A stretch of 64,000 bases of DNA from Brachycybe producta (taxonomy: Eukaryota > Arthropoda > Diplopoda > Playtdesmida > Andrognathidae). Below, piece after piece: positions 10,721 to 22,800 of the stretch. The DNA lies in contig JAUPFP010000090.1 of the NCBI GenBank assembly GCA_036925085.1, forward strand, positions 124,001-188,000. The letters run 5' to 3'. Within the stretch, counting starts at the first letter, position 1. The number at the start of each line of letters is the position of its first letter. The notes beneath the pieces were generated by a model that saw nothing but the letters and a program-made list of their open reading frames with translations, searched no databases and was not told where the DNA came from. Position numbers and translations under genes: made by a program.

Positions 10721-11846
10721 CCAAAATTCTAAAATGTTACTCGAGACAAAGCAAAATTTAAATTCTCCATAGAAAATCACTATAGAAAATTATGCCACCC
10801 TTAAAATAAAGTTAAGCTTAAACTATAAATACAACTGTAAGTTTTTATCAAGTTTAGCTTTATTTTAAGTAACATTTAAGACTATGGGGGGGTTAGTCTT
10901 GTTTTACATCAACACTCATCATCATTTCCTGCACCTTTTCTCGCAATATGCTGGTCAGCTTTATGGGTTCTAGTTCTCCAGTCGTTTTGACCCCCACATC
11001 CTATTTTACCACCATGTTCCAGGCTTGTTTGATCCTTCTTCCTCTACCCCTTTTAACCTCCAGGTCCAGCAGCCTATTTTCCCGGCATCTTTTCTACTAT
11101 GCTTGCTACCACTATACTCCCTCTGGATCCTATCCTTTCTTGTTAGACCCCCCCCCCCCCCCCACACATTAAACCTTAGCATTCGCTAACAATATTTATT
11201 TAACATTCCTCCGGACAGTTGGGTCTGATTTTTGTTGAAATGTGTACTAGACTTAAGATGCTTACAGAGACAAATGTTTTCGAAATTGTTATTAAAAAAA
11301 AAATGCTGCGAAAACAAATGTTTCCCGTAATCATTTTCCTTTAAAGAAGAGACAAAAAAAAACTATATAGCAATTAGATTAAACGGCATAAAGAATTAAA
11401 TAAAAATTCCATAAAACCTACTTACTAAAATACACAAATATTCTCACTACTCAACAATTAAAAAACACATTGTACGAATAATTAAACCTAGCTAGAATAA
11501 CAAATTGTGGAATAATAATTAATTAGGAGAAAGAAAACAAAAAAAAAATATTTATGCATAGTGTAATGCTGGCAAAAGTTTAAAAAGAGGAGAAGAAAAA
11601 AAATTTAAGAAATTACAATTATCAACACATTTTTGAATTAATTCAATATTAATAAAGAAGTGGAATGATATTAAAAAAAATTAAAACAACCTATGAAAAA
11701 ACGCAAAAAAAAAAAAAGCAAAAAGCGAGAGAAATAGAATCATCTTATCGAACATTTTTTTTTTCCTTTTTTAAGATTTGGTTGAAAAAAAAAACGATGA
11801 AATCTTTTTTAAACAAAAAGAGAAAATAACGCAGGGAGAGAACATT
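10721..11846. other. Spacer with poly-C run
   Basis: A C run of about 15 at 11150-11163 and many A runs. A short mirror pair, AAGTTAAGCTTAAACT and AGTTTAGCTTTATTTTAAG, lies at 10811-10870. No gene supported. Confidence 0.4.
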
Positions 11847-11852
11847 TTTATT
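11847..11852 (-). terminator. Candidate PTBP polyadenylation signal
   Basis: It reads AATAAA on the - strand. It is the first exact hexamer I noticed after the PTBP stop at 13504, and would give a 3'UTR of about 1.65 kb. I have no transcript evidence, and alternative hexamers may be used. Confidence 0.25.
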
Positions 11853-13503
11853 TGTTGTTTAGGAATTCCAAGTTTTAAAGAGTTTTCTTTTTTTTTTTCT
11901 CTCTCTTTCTCTCTCGAAATGTCCGTTAACGGACGACATTTCAGAGATAAATATGCAATATTTATGCAAAAATAGAAATATATCAATCATTTCGTACGAA
12001 AACGGATTCTAAGTGGGGGTAGAGGATTTTTTTTTTGTTTCTTATGAGATTTAAACTAAAAAAACGCAAAAAAAAAAACCGAATTTAACTACCGATATGT
12101 TGGCATTCGAGAATACAAATAATGTCTTCATTAAATCAATCAATCGAAATGTCGATTCGATCTCATATCATACAAACACATATACAAAAAAGCTGAGCCT
12201 ACTTAATTATTATTCTCTCTTTTTTTTGTCTTTTCTCTCTCTATAAAGCATTAAATGATTTTACTGGTTTTCTTTTTTAAAAAAAAATGTAACTTTTTTG
12301 CGAAAAAAAAAAAAACCCGACATCTTTTGAATTAAAAGATGGAGGAAGAAAAAATTACTTAAAAGTAATTAATCAAGAAATACGAAAAACAAAATAAAAG
12401 CAAAAAAGCTGACCACGAAAAAGACCCTCGTAAGATTGCATAATATTTGCAAGAACAATTATCACTAGAGCTCGGATACTTATGAAATATCAAGCAAATG
12501 TTTCGCAATATATATATAACCCAAGTGCCAATTGTGAAATAATCATCATCATTAAAGCAATTATAATTTTTTCTAATCAAAAAGACTGGTTAGAGAGGCT
12601 AGATTGTCTGGTTACTAACAATTGTCACCAAGAGTTCTTTCTACCCTCTAACCAGTGTTTTTGATTAAATAGAATCATAATTATTGGTTAAATCGTGGGC
12701 TTTTGGGCCACAGATTGAGAAACATTTGTTCAATAGTGAATAAAAATCCGAGCTCTAATTATTACAATAACTCTAAAGAAAGAAAGAAAAAAAGGAAGGA
12801 AGAAAAAAAATGTGTTTACATCACCACAGTTAGTTAAGTTTTTTTTTTTCTTTCCCCCGTCATATTTTGAAAATTGGCCCCGATTCGAGGCATAAATCAT
12901 TCTCATGGCTGACGATATGTTTTGTAGAAGAAGAAGAAGAAGAAAAGAGCAACAGAGTTACGAGATTTCGGGTCCAGAGAAGAACTTTTCTGCTCCAAAA
13001 CCACGATCCCGATATCTCGAGTGGAGATGTTTTCTTTCGTTCGTTTCGTCCACTCGGCGACTTCCACAATTTTTTAAAAACAAAATCTTTTTTTCCCCCC
13101 CGTAAAGCAAATTGCTCCTCAAAAAAAAAAAAAAAAAAACCAAAAACCAAAAATGAAATCCTTGTCTCCGAGGTTTAGTATAATATTAAAAGGATGTTGG
13201 GTTCGAGAAAAAAAGAAAGAGATGATCACATGGGTTGGTCAACGGTCACTTGTTAACTGGACCACACAAAAAAAATGGCGGAGGAAGAGTAGGTTGGTTG
13301 CTGTCGGTGTTTTCTTCCCTCGAAGTAAAAACGAAATTTCAAATCACGAGTGATGACGGATGAGTTGAGGAAGAAGGGTAAAAAGAGGAAGAGGGGTTGG
13401 GAGTTGGAATAAAGGCCGTGATTGTGGTTGATGTACGTGTTAATTGTGTTTCGTGTTTGTTTGTGGGATCGTGTGTCTGTCTGTCTGTATGATATACATT
13501 CCA
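11853..13503 (-). other. Probable PTBP 3'UTR and flank
   Basis: This lies directly downstream of the PTBP stop codon. Apart from the family G hairpin at 12468-12757 it is free of the MITEs that fill the rest of the window, which would fit transcribed UTR. It contains long A/T runs and a run of GAA triplets (about 12926-12945). Confidence 0.35.
12468..12757. repeat. Family G hairpin element, full length
   Basis: The termini AGAGCTCGGATACTTATGAA and TGAATAAAAATCCGAGCTCT are inverted. Next come CAAGCAAATGTTTCGCAAT and its partner ATTGAGAAACATTTGTTCAA, then an inner inverted pair GACTGGTTAGAGAGGCTAG and CCCTCTAACCAGTGT. Other copies are at 28768-28891 (half), 41102-41342 and 57150-57447. Confidence 0.8.
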
Positions 13504-13572
13504 TCAGATTGTCGATTTAGAAAACGATACTCTCAGATGACTGGAGTCACTTAGTTGAAAATTGTGCATGTC
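13504..13572 (-). CDS. PTBP1: PTBP last exon, C-terminus and stop
   Basis: The acceptor is atgaccag. It encodes [20 protein letters not shown], then TI and TGA. The [10 protein letters not shown] ending is shared with vertebrate PTBP. Confidence 0.96.
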   Translation of the reverse strand, partial: DMHNFQLSDSSHLRVSFSKSTI

Positions 13573-13785
13573 CTGGTCATAATAAAATACGAAAAAAAAA
13601 AAAAAAAAAAGATTCGAGAGTCAGCAATGAAACTAAGTCCTAAAATTAGTAAGAGAAATACGCACAATTAATGCCGATACGGCTTCCTCCACAGAACCGA
13701 GCTGAATCAGGGCCATCTTACGATCCTTCCTATAAAACAAACGACATCAGACACGCCTCGTGAGACAGTCTCGCTTTCCCCCCTC

Positions 13786-13821
<36 letters not shown>

Positions 13822-16800
13822 AACGAACTAGAACTTACACAAAAAACTTGAAGCCCTTGACCGCTGAACCATTATGCAAGAAGGCATCCTTGATTTCTTC
13901 TTCCGTCACATTCGGCCTTAGTAAAAAAGAATCTCATTGTCATGAAAGTGTCTTTCATATATAATTATGGTGTTTGTTGTTTCAATCATGGCACCATTAC
14001 AAAAGTAAATAACTTTTTTAATAACTAGTAGAATCTCGATTATACCTATCTCGGTAATCGGGACTTCCGGATTACCGGTTTTTTTAATATTAATGTTTAA
14101 AAAACCGGCGATTATCCGGACTTTCAGTAATCCTGATCAGGTGTAGTCTCATTTTGTCCGGATAATCAAGATTCTACTGTGAAGTTCAAATAGTCGTGTC
14201 AAATTCATCAATTTCCTCCATTCAAGTTCCTCCAATTACAACAACATCTATTGTTGAATGGCCTTAGGTATAAATGACGAAAAATACGAGCCTGCTCTTG
14301 CATCCTGGATGCTGATTGGTTATGTCTATAGACTAGTATCTTTATTTTGCTAGTTTTTTTTAGCAAATTGGTCTTCAAATTAATCGTTTAGTCGCACCTC
14401 GAGTCGACGCTCTACTATGTTTTTAACCTTCAGGGTTGAAAAACACAAGACCACTTTTGGTGGCAGATGTCGACTACAAATTGAAGTCGGGTTGTCGCCC
14501 AAACCGACCACTTTGAATATTTCTATAACATACATACTATACTATACATTGCAAACACAGCCCGATCAGTTGCAACTTCAGTTTGCAGTCGAAATCGATC
14601 ACCAAATGTCTTCTGTCGGCCAAGAGCCTTAGTGTTTTAACTTTTGTAAATGTTACACGACTGGACTATTCTGTGTGTGCTGCACTTACGGAATGTTCGA
14701 GAGGTGTAAAGTGGCAGACGGTGGATAGATATTCTGATAATTCTTCGACCCGGGCTTCTTAAATCTGTGAAGTGGTGAACTTGTGTAGTCTTTGGTTAGA
14801 CCGGCATCCTAAAACAACAAGAAAACCCAATCCAGATCAGAGTTTCCTTCTTTTAACCATTCTTCGAATGTGACCAATAAGATGTCAAAACTGACCGGTT
14901 GTCCCTCTTTTGGTAGCTGAACTGTCTGATGCTTTGACGTCATCACACGAATCGGTTTGCCGAATACTTTGATTTTATCCAGATGCGTCATCGCTGAATA
15001 GAAAAAAAAAAAACCAATGATACATTTTACAATACGGACCAAAAATGATTTTTGCTGTTATTTTTCTTTGATTGTTTCGAACTTACCTAACTGAGCTTGA
15101 TGTGGTTCAGCCATTTGTATTAAGGCATTGTCCTTCTTGTTATAAAGAACTTTTACCCTCTGCACATCGCCGTAAACACCTGTTGACAAATCAAAATAAT
15201 AACCATATATAACATTTTCATTCATAGATCCACTGACTAAATGAACAACACTACGGCACACACGAATGAATGAATCGAGAACCTCTTTTCATTTCAAGTA
15301 TCAATTTGAAACAAGGTAAGCCAAAAGCTAAAAAAAACTTGTTTCTTATATATAAAAAAAAGAACGCGTCGGAATTTACGAACAATAATTAAGTTATTAA
15401 TTAGGTGGGTCAAATAGTTTACTGTGGCTTTCGTGTTAAAATTTGGTAACTTAATTTATCATGTAGTGACAATAAAAACGAATCAGAAATTGCAAAGAGA
15501 TATTGTGAGCATAGTTTTTTTCAGAAAGTAAAAAAAAAAAGATACACAAATTTACAAGCAAGTAAATTATATTTTCGAGAAAGTCGTCTTTCAGAAGAAA
15601 AAAAAAATTTTTTTTAAGCAAAAGCTTGTTGTTGTTTGCTTGCTTAATGAAAATAAACTGCACGAAAGTGTTTTTCAAAGAAGAAAAAAAGTCACAAGTT
15701 TAAAAAAAAATAAACGGATTAAATGAGGCAATACAAAAATTAAATTTAACCCAAGTTTTAAAATAATTAAAAAAGAGAACTGAAAAAAAAAAAAGAATAA
15801 GATGATGATTAACACATAAAATGACGGGGAATTTGGGCCGTATGAATAAAAATAAAAGGAGCAACTTGCTCCCGAGCAAGAGCACAAAGTAAAAGAAAGC
15901 TTCTTAGTTCCGAACAAAATGTTGGGGCACGAACATGTGCTCATTTTTGTACGATTGACTAAATATTCATTACTCGGACAGTGCTGGCGTGTCACATCTG
16001 TTCGAGAGTCTCAACATATGATTTGCTCTGTAACTGTATTCGTCTCTGTAGCGAATGCTGTTTTTAGACCCTTTTTTTTTATAGAAAAAAACCACTTTAA
16101 AAAGATGTTTTAAACGTCTCAATTACAATAAAAACATCTCATGATTAAGTAAATGTTAACCACCCTACATAATTTGTTGTTATCCGATTAGAACGCTCAG
16201 AAAAGGTGAAAAAGCGGTGATTGCACCCACAACTGGCAAATTGGTTTCTTCATTTATCTGTTACAGTGGACAGCGAGTCAATGATAACAGAAAAAAAAAA
16301 TGAAGAAACAAATTTGCCAGTTGTGGTTGCAACCATGGCCTTTTCTCCTTCTCTAACAGCTGCTACCAAGAGAACTTCAGTAAAAGGAAACTTAAGGCTA
16401 GAGGTGGCGTGGCCACGCAACACTCCTCTATGAGAAGTGCATTCGAATATCGGCTGTTCTTTCTCAAACAATTAACCGTTTTTCGGTATTCCGAAAGCTA
16501 GCCGGAAGAACAAAACGGCACACAGCAAAATATCTGGCAAAGACAGATCAGAACTGTGTACTCGTTTACAGCACTTGGATGAAAGCTGACACCCACCATA
16601 AAAATGCACGCATTGTGTTTTGAACACAGAACACACGAGCTAGGATTTGTAAGCTCCAATAGTGCACGAAAACCCAACTTTAGAATTGGATAAACATTGA
16701 TTTTCTTTAACACAAACCTACTATTCTACTGCCATTTCGTGTTAAATGGTTTCCAATGTACTCAAAAGTGAAAACTTTTGCTCATTTTTATTCATATGGC

Positions 16801-19800
16801 CCACTGACTTGCAATTTTTTTAATTCCCCTGTTTGAAAGGGAGTTTGCGAGAAAATAAAAGGATTTGATTAATTAATGAACGGAATTACACAAGAATAAA
16901 TGATTAAATATAAAAATAGAGTGAAAACATACAAGATATATAAAATATCCATAAAACATAAAAATGAAATAAAATAAAATAATGAAATATAAAAAAGAAT
17001 GAAAAATAGTGCTTTCTAACGTACCAAAAAGGGTAAAGAGAGCATCTGGCGAGACCGTCTTTAAAGTGGAGGACGACAAGTAGTAGAGCAGGAGGAGAGA
17101 ACAGGAATTTTTTTTTGGTTTTCAGTGTGTTTTTTTTATAAAAAAAATCCAAGTGAGCGAGCGAACGGATAAGATAGGTCCAACATTTTGGGGGAGATGA
17201 CACCAGTTTGCGAAGGCAACAGGAAGGGTTTCAGAAAAATAGGCAAAGAAAAAAAAACAACAAGGAGCTTGTTAAATAATAATTTTCTCTTTTAAAATTG
17301 ATAATTCATTCCCCCGAAAACGAAAATGAAAAAAAAAACAAAAAACAAACAAACTTTTTTTTAGTCAAAAAACATCATCAAAGTGGAAAGTTTACAAACA
17401 AGAACAATTGCTGTGTTTACAGAATAAGCAAAACACTTCTGAGTTGAACCAAAACGGTAAAAACCTAGAAACACTCGAGAAACCCCGTTTCGGTTGCAAA
17501 CCAACCATTTCAAACACAGCAACTCTTCGAAGCATGTAAACAGATGGGAAAAAAACAAAATATAAATTTCCTTCTTCCTCTTTTTTGAATGAAAAAAAAA
17601 AGAATGGAAGACAAAGCAGTGCGTTTTTAGAAGTAAAAAAAAACTTGGGTCTTTTTTTGAGGTAAAAATGTGAAGAAAAATAGAAAAAAGCAACACCAAA
17701 ATATATACATAAGAGGTAAATCAACTCAATCTTAATTCTAAACTAGAGCTGAAAAAAATTTCTGAAATGTTCGTTTTTAGAGCCTTTTTTGCATGATTTG
17801 TACCGTAAGTCCCCGACTTATACGGATTCATAGATACGCAGTTGCAGTTCTACATTAGCAACAGCACGTATCAACTGGCTCTGTGCACACAATTAAAATA
17901 CGCAGAACTTAATGGCATTCAACTTACGCGGTTTTCATGGCACACGAATTAATGTGTCACACAGCATCCTTTGGAAACCACTGGTTTAAAGCATAAGTGG
18001 TAATAGGAAAGATTTGCTTATTTTCCTTTTTTTCCAATAAACTTAAAATTAAATTTGAAAATATTAAATTATATTAACACATTCAAAATACGCGCCACAT
18101 CCTTTGGGAATCACTGCCCTTATGTATATATCTTGGGCAGCTCGTTATTAATTAGGCAAAAGGGGTTTGCATGTCTCAGTTCATCAAATGGCATGCCCAA
18201 ATTCAAAAACACGTGACTACAATTTCATGTTAATTAAGTACACGAAACTGCAGTCAAGTAGTTTTTTTTAAGAAGAACTCTCGAAAGACAAGAGCTCATC
18301 TCGTAAAGACCTATAAACAAAACGATAAAACAACATGAAAGGGTAAATTAAAAAAAAAAGCCAGGGACAATGTTGTTGATTAACAACGAAATGTGTTAGT
18401 ATAAACCCGAGGAAGGGGCAAAAAAAAAAAGTTACGAGAGAAAGAAGAATACATGCGACTCCAAGAAATAAAACCTCTTTGAATGGCAAAAGCACATGCA
18501 ATAATAACCAATTAACCCCGTTTTTGTTAACTAAATGATTTTTCTATTACTGTTAAACGTTATAAGTAGGTGTTGAAACTACAAAATTAAAATGAAAAGA
18601 GAATTACGTTGAAAAAACAAAATACTAATGTAAATGCAAAACATTTAAAACTGTAACAAAATGGACACACACGGGAGACTCGAGAGTAATCACAAAACAC
18701 ACACACAAGTAGAAAATGAATGAATTATAAAGAAAAATCCACAAAAGTTAGTCAGAAAAGAGAAAGAATTTGTTAAGCAAAAGAAAGAAAGAGAAAAAAA
18801 AAAATAAGATTGTCACTTTTCTTAACCAGTTTTAAAATATGAAAATTTTAAATTGAAATACTGAAGGGGGAAAATTGGAGCCACATTATTTTAATTAAAA
18901 CAAAGAAAAGTTTTGAAATGCCGCTGCCGCCGCAGCCATAACTAGTTTGCATTTAATTAAAGCATTGCCTTAATATACGCATAAGTTACATAACTTAAGA
19001 TGTCTCGACATCGTAAATTTCTTTCAGAGAAGCAATTTCAGAAGTTTGTTTAAAAACTAGAATACATTAGTAGAACCTCGATTATCCGTCTCTTATGAAT
19101 CTGATGTGCTGGTCAGAACGCAATAAAGGGTCGGGATTATAATTATCAAATTGTACATAAAATAATTTATTAAATATTAAAAAAAAAATACATTATTGTA
19201 AAATAAAATGTATTACATATAAAAGAATTTTAATTTTTAAAAAAGTCAGTAATATTATAAGTCAGTTAATATTTTTGGAAGGAAAGAGGGGCCATGGTGC
19301 CGGTAGATCAGAGTTCGGATAATTGAGATGGAAGTATTTTCAACGCACCTTTAATAAATTTTTACAACAACTTGAAAATTATTAACTTTCAAGTTTCGTT
19401 TCAACATTTAACGAAAAATAACTTTAAAACTGTCAGCAACTTCTAATTTTGTTTATCTTATGCTATGGTCAAGTATACACGGACAAATTAAAGAATAAAT
19501 TGTAAATTTTAAAAAAAGTGTAAAATCGGGACATCATTTTCGACAACTTAAGAAATAAACCAAATTTTTTCATTAAAATCGAGATTGTTTTATATTGAGT
19601 GCAATCAACTTAAAAATTATATGCAAAATATTCTAATGCACTTTAATTTCCGTCATTCTGCAACTTTTGCTGTTTCGAGAGAAGAGTTCCCTAATTATTA
19701 TTAGCCCTGGTTCTAACTGAGCAAGAGATTTGGGATTACAAACTGTTAACCGTGGCATGGATTATTGAAAAATGATTCACATTAATGGCTTTAGAATATC

Positions 19801-22800
19801 CTTTAAGGTGAATCAGCTTTAAACTTGTAACGAGATCGCGTTCGATTTATTTGTTACATACACATAAAGAAAAAAAAAAAAAAAAAAAGAAAGATTCGAA
19901 TATATATCGTACCTCTTCGTTAAGGTTGCTGACGAGTAAAACACTTCCACCTTGTTGTTGACCAGGTAGCCGAAGTCCCGCCACTCCGAGTGCCGCAGTC
20001 GTGGCCGCAGCCGCACTTGGCAACATGAACGACGCTAACGGAGCTGCTATCGGAAAATAATATATTAATAATATAACGAGCGTTTAAAACGTCAAAAAAA
20101 TCTAAAAACTATGGTCGTATTTTTTTCTTTCGATTTTACGACTATCAACTACAAGACACATACAAACAAATAAGTCATTTTTGTAATAAAGGGTTGTATT
20201 AAGGCTCCTCGATCTATACGAGCTGGCGCACGCGACATTTTCTGTCCAGTTTCATCTTTGCGTCCAGGCTATCTCTAACATTGTATTTTAGAATACAACA
20301 TTCTACACATTCTAGTGATGAACCTGATGTAGTTTTCATATTTCTGTCTCAAAGGATGCGTAGTTATCTATTTTTTATTTTCATAAAACTTCCAATTTTT
20401 CGCGTATTGTCCTCGTCCTCACTTTTTCCAGTTTCGGTTTCAGTAGTATAGCTTTCGTGATTTAAAACAATCATAAAAAACGTTTATTTTTAAGCTATCT
20501 TCATGAAACCTTTTTTTTTTCTTTAAATTATTACCTACTTATTTTAGTTACTAATTTTGACGTTTTTTCTCTTTATGTTGCCCCTGATAAAAGTTAAATA
20601 TGAAAAATGTAAATTTTGTCAAGAGCTGTCAATGTAAATTGAATAGCCCAGCCACTTAGCACTGGACAAGCCCGCATACGTACGTGTGCCAGCCTGTCTA
20701 GATATAGAAGCTCTAGGTTGAAGTGTTAGAATATACAGTATGTTATATAGAAACAAATAAAAAAAAGATCATACAAAAAGCCATAAAAAACACAAAATTA
20801 TGCCAACAAAAAGAACGAAAACAAAAATTGCAGAAAGAAAAAAGAAAACAAAAAGGAGTTCGATAACTAGCAGTAGAGAGGCAGTAAGTAAACACAACCC
20901 AATAGTTACGAAGAGAGAGAGAGAGAGAGAGAGAGAGTACTGTAGTTTTCGTAAGGAAAAGGTGTTTTCGGTAAAGGGGAAGGAGAGAGAGAGAGATTTA
21001 CCTCCTACGGCGGAGGTGTAGGCAGTTAGTTGTGGTCCCAGGCCGTGCACAGTGCCAAAAGGAGTAGCTAATACTCCAGCGGACCCTTAAAACGTGTAAA
21101 TGGAAAAAAATAAAACAAAAAAGAACAAAAAAAAAAAGATATGGCTAATCGAAAACAAAAGAATTAGCTTGCGAAAAATTAAAACATAAAAGAAATTAAT
21201 ATAAAATAAAAAGATGTAAAAGGAATTAAAATAAAATTAACTATTCTACCACGAAAAACATCGAAATCACAAATTATAAATGACACCTCTCCCAAGAATG
21301 GGGTTAAAAAAGTGGTAAATATTCCTGAGTGGTAAATATTCCTGAGTCGTAATCTCTCTTTAAAACACTCTTTGTCGTAAGCGAGGGGGGAAACGGGAGC
21401 CATTTAAATAAAAATGTTTTTTTTTTTTCTAGCGGCAAATCAAAAGCAAAATTGAAAAATGCACGACGATGACGTGAGAATAGGGAAATTTGTGCGATTT
21501 GTTTTTTTTCTTCTTCTCATCACGCTTTTTTTATTTTTACTTCTTACCTCCGAGGGCAAGAGCCGAATCCAGAGTAGGATCTCCAGTGGGAAGACCGGGA
21601 TTAGTATAATCCCTGCTCTTCTCGTTATTATACCTAACGTTGAGATTGTTCAATTTGGAATATTCGATACGAAGTGTACAGCACGAGTTGTAGATGTTCT
21701 GTCCATCGAGAGACTGGTTTTTCGAACAATTGCGTAAGTAAAAACAAGTTATAGTAAAACATATCTGGCAAGTTTAAAAGAGAGAGGAAAAAAAAACAAT
21801 ACAGTTTTACCATTTTGGCAGTTTGTGCCGTCATCATGTCAGGGTATTGAATAAGGGCCTGGAATGTGTCTGAAAAACCACCAAGAAGAAAAACATTTTC
21901 GTGTTAGGTAATAAAGACACTCGAGAAACAGAAACACAAGAGGAAACCGTTTAACATGAAAAACTGAATAGCACAATAATCCAAGAGTCCAAAAATACAA
22001 ATCTAAATAAAATCCTTTTCATAACACAAAATTAAATCTTTGTTTTGCAATTTTCGCTTTGAGACAACCGCTTCGTAAAATCCTTTTCTTAAGACAGAAA
22101 ACACTTAAGGTGGTTTTAAAAGAGTAAAACACTTTTCCTGAACTCTTGCTTATTCTGTCTTTCTGAAGCAAAATTAAGAGAAACTGTAAAGTTTTAGAAA
22201 CTAGAAGGGTAGCTCAATTACTTAAGTTTTTATAGAATTTTTTTTAAGAAACATCATCTGCTCAAAGGTGGGTCATTTTCAAACTTGTACAAAAAGTGTA
22301 TTTTGAAATACAGTATACCGACATACCTTAAGAGATTGAGCTATCCTTCTAGTTTCTAAAACACGTTCAAGTTTCTCAAAGTAATTTAATTACATTTCAT
22401 AATAGATCTTTATCATTTTCTTGTGTAATTTTATTTTTGAACTAACAGAGTAATTTAATTACTGAAATCCATTACTTTTGTATAATTACTTCCCAACTCT
22501 GTAATATTTACTGAGTCAAAATGTAAGTTTTAAATAACAAAAAAAATGTTTGCATTTTCATTTTCAATGTCTTTTCTTGCCATTTTCACCAATAATCACG
22601 ATATTCTAGTACCATACATACAATATAAAATACGTTTTAAAAATATTATTAACACGAAAAAACATTCTTGTGCTTTTTTCATTTCATGTGTTAAACGGTT
22701 TCCACTGTTAAAACATTCTTTAAACCCATTACAGTTGACAAAAGTAGCTTACTGTTTTTTGTAAAGGTCACTATTTTCAGAATCTTGCCAATACGTGAAA

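Noticed and set aside
12867..13178. Open frame of 103 codons beside the PTBP stop
   Set aside because: Overlapping open frames on both strands arise from low-complexity GAA/AAA runs. No known domain, no splice context, and the region fits the PTBP 3'UTR.
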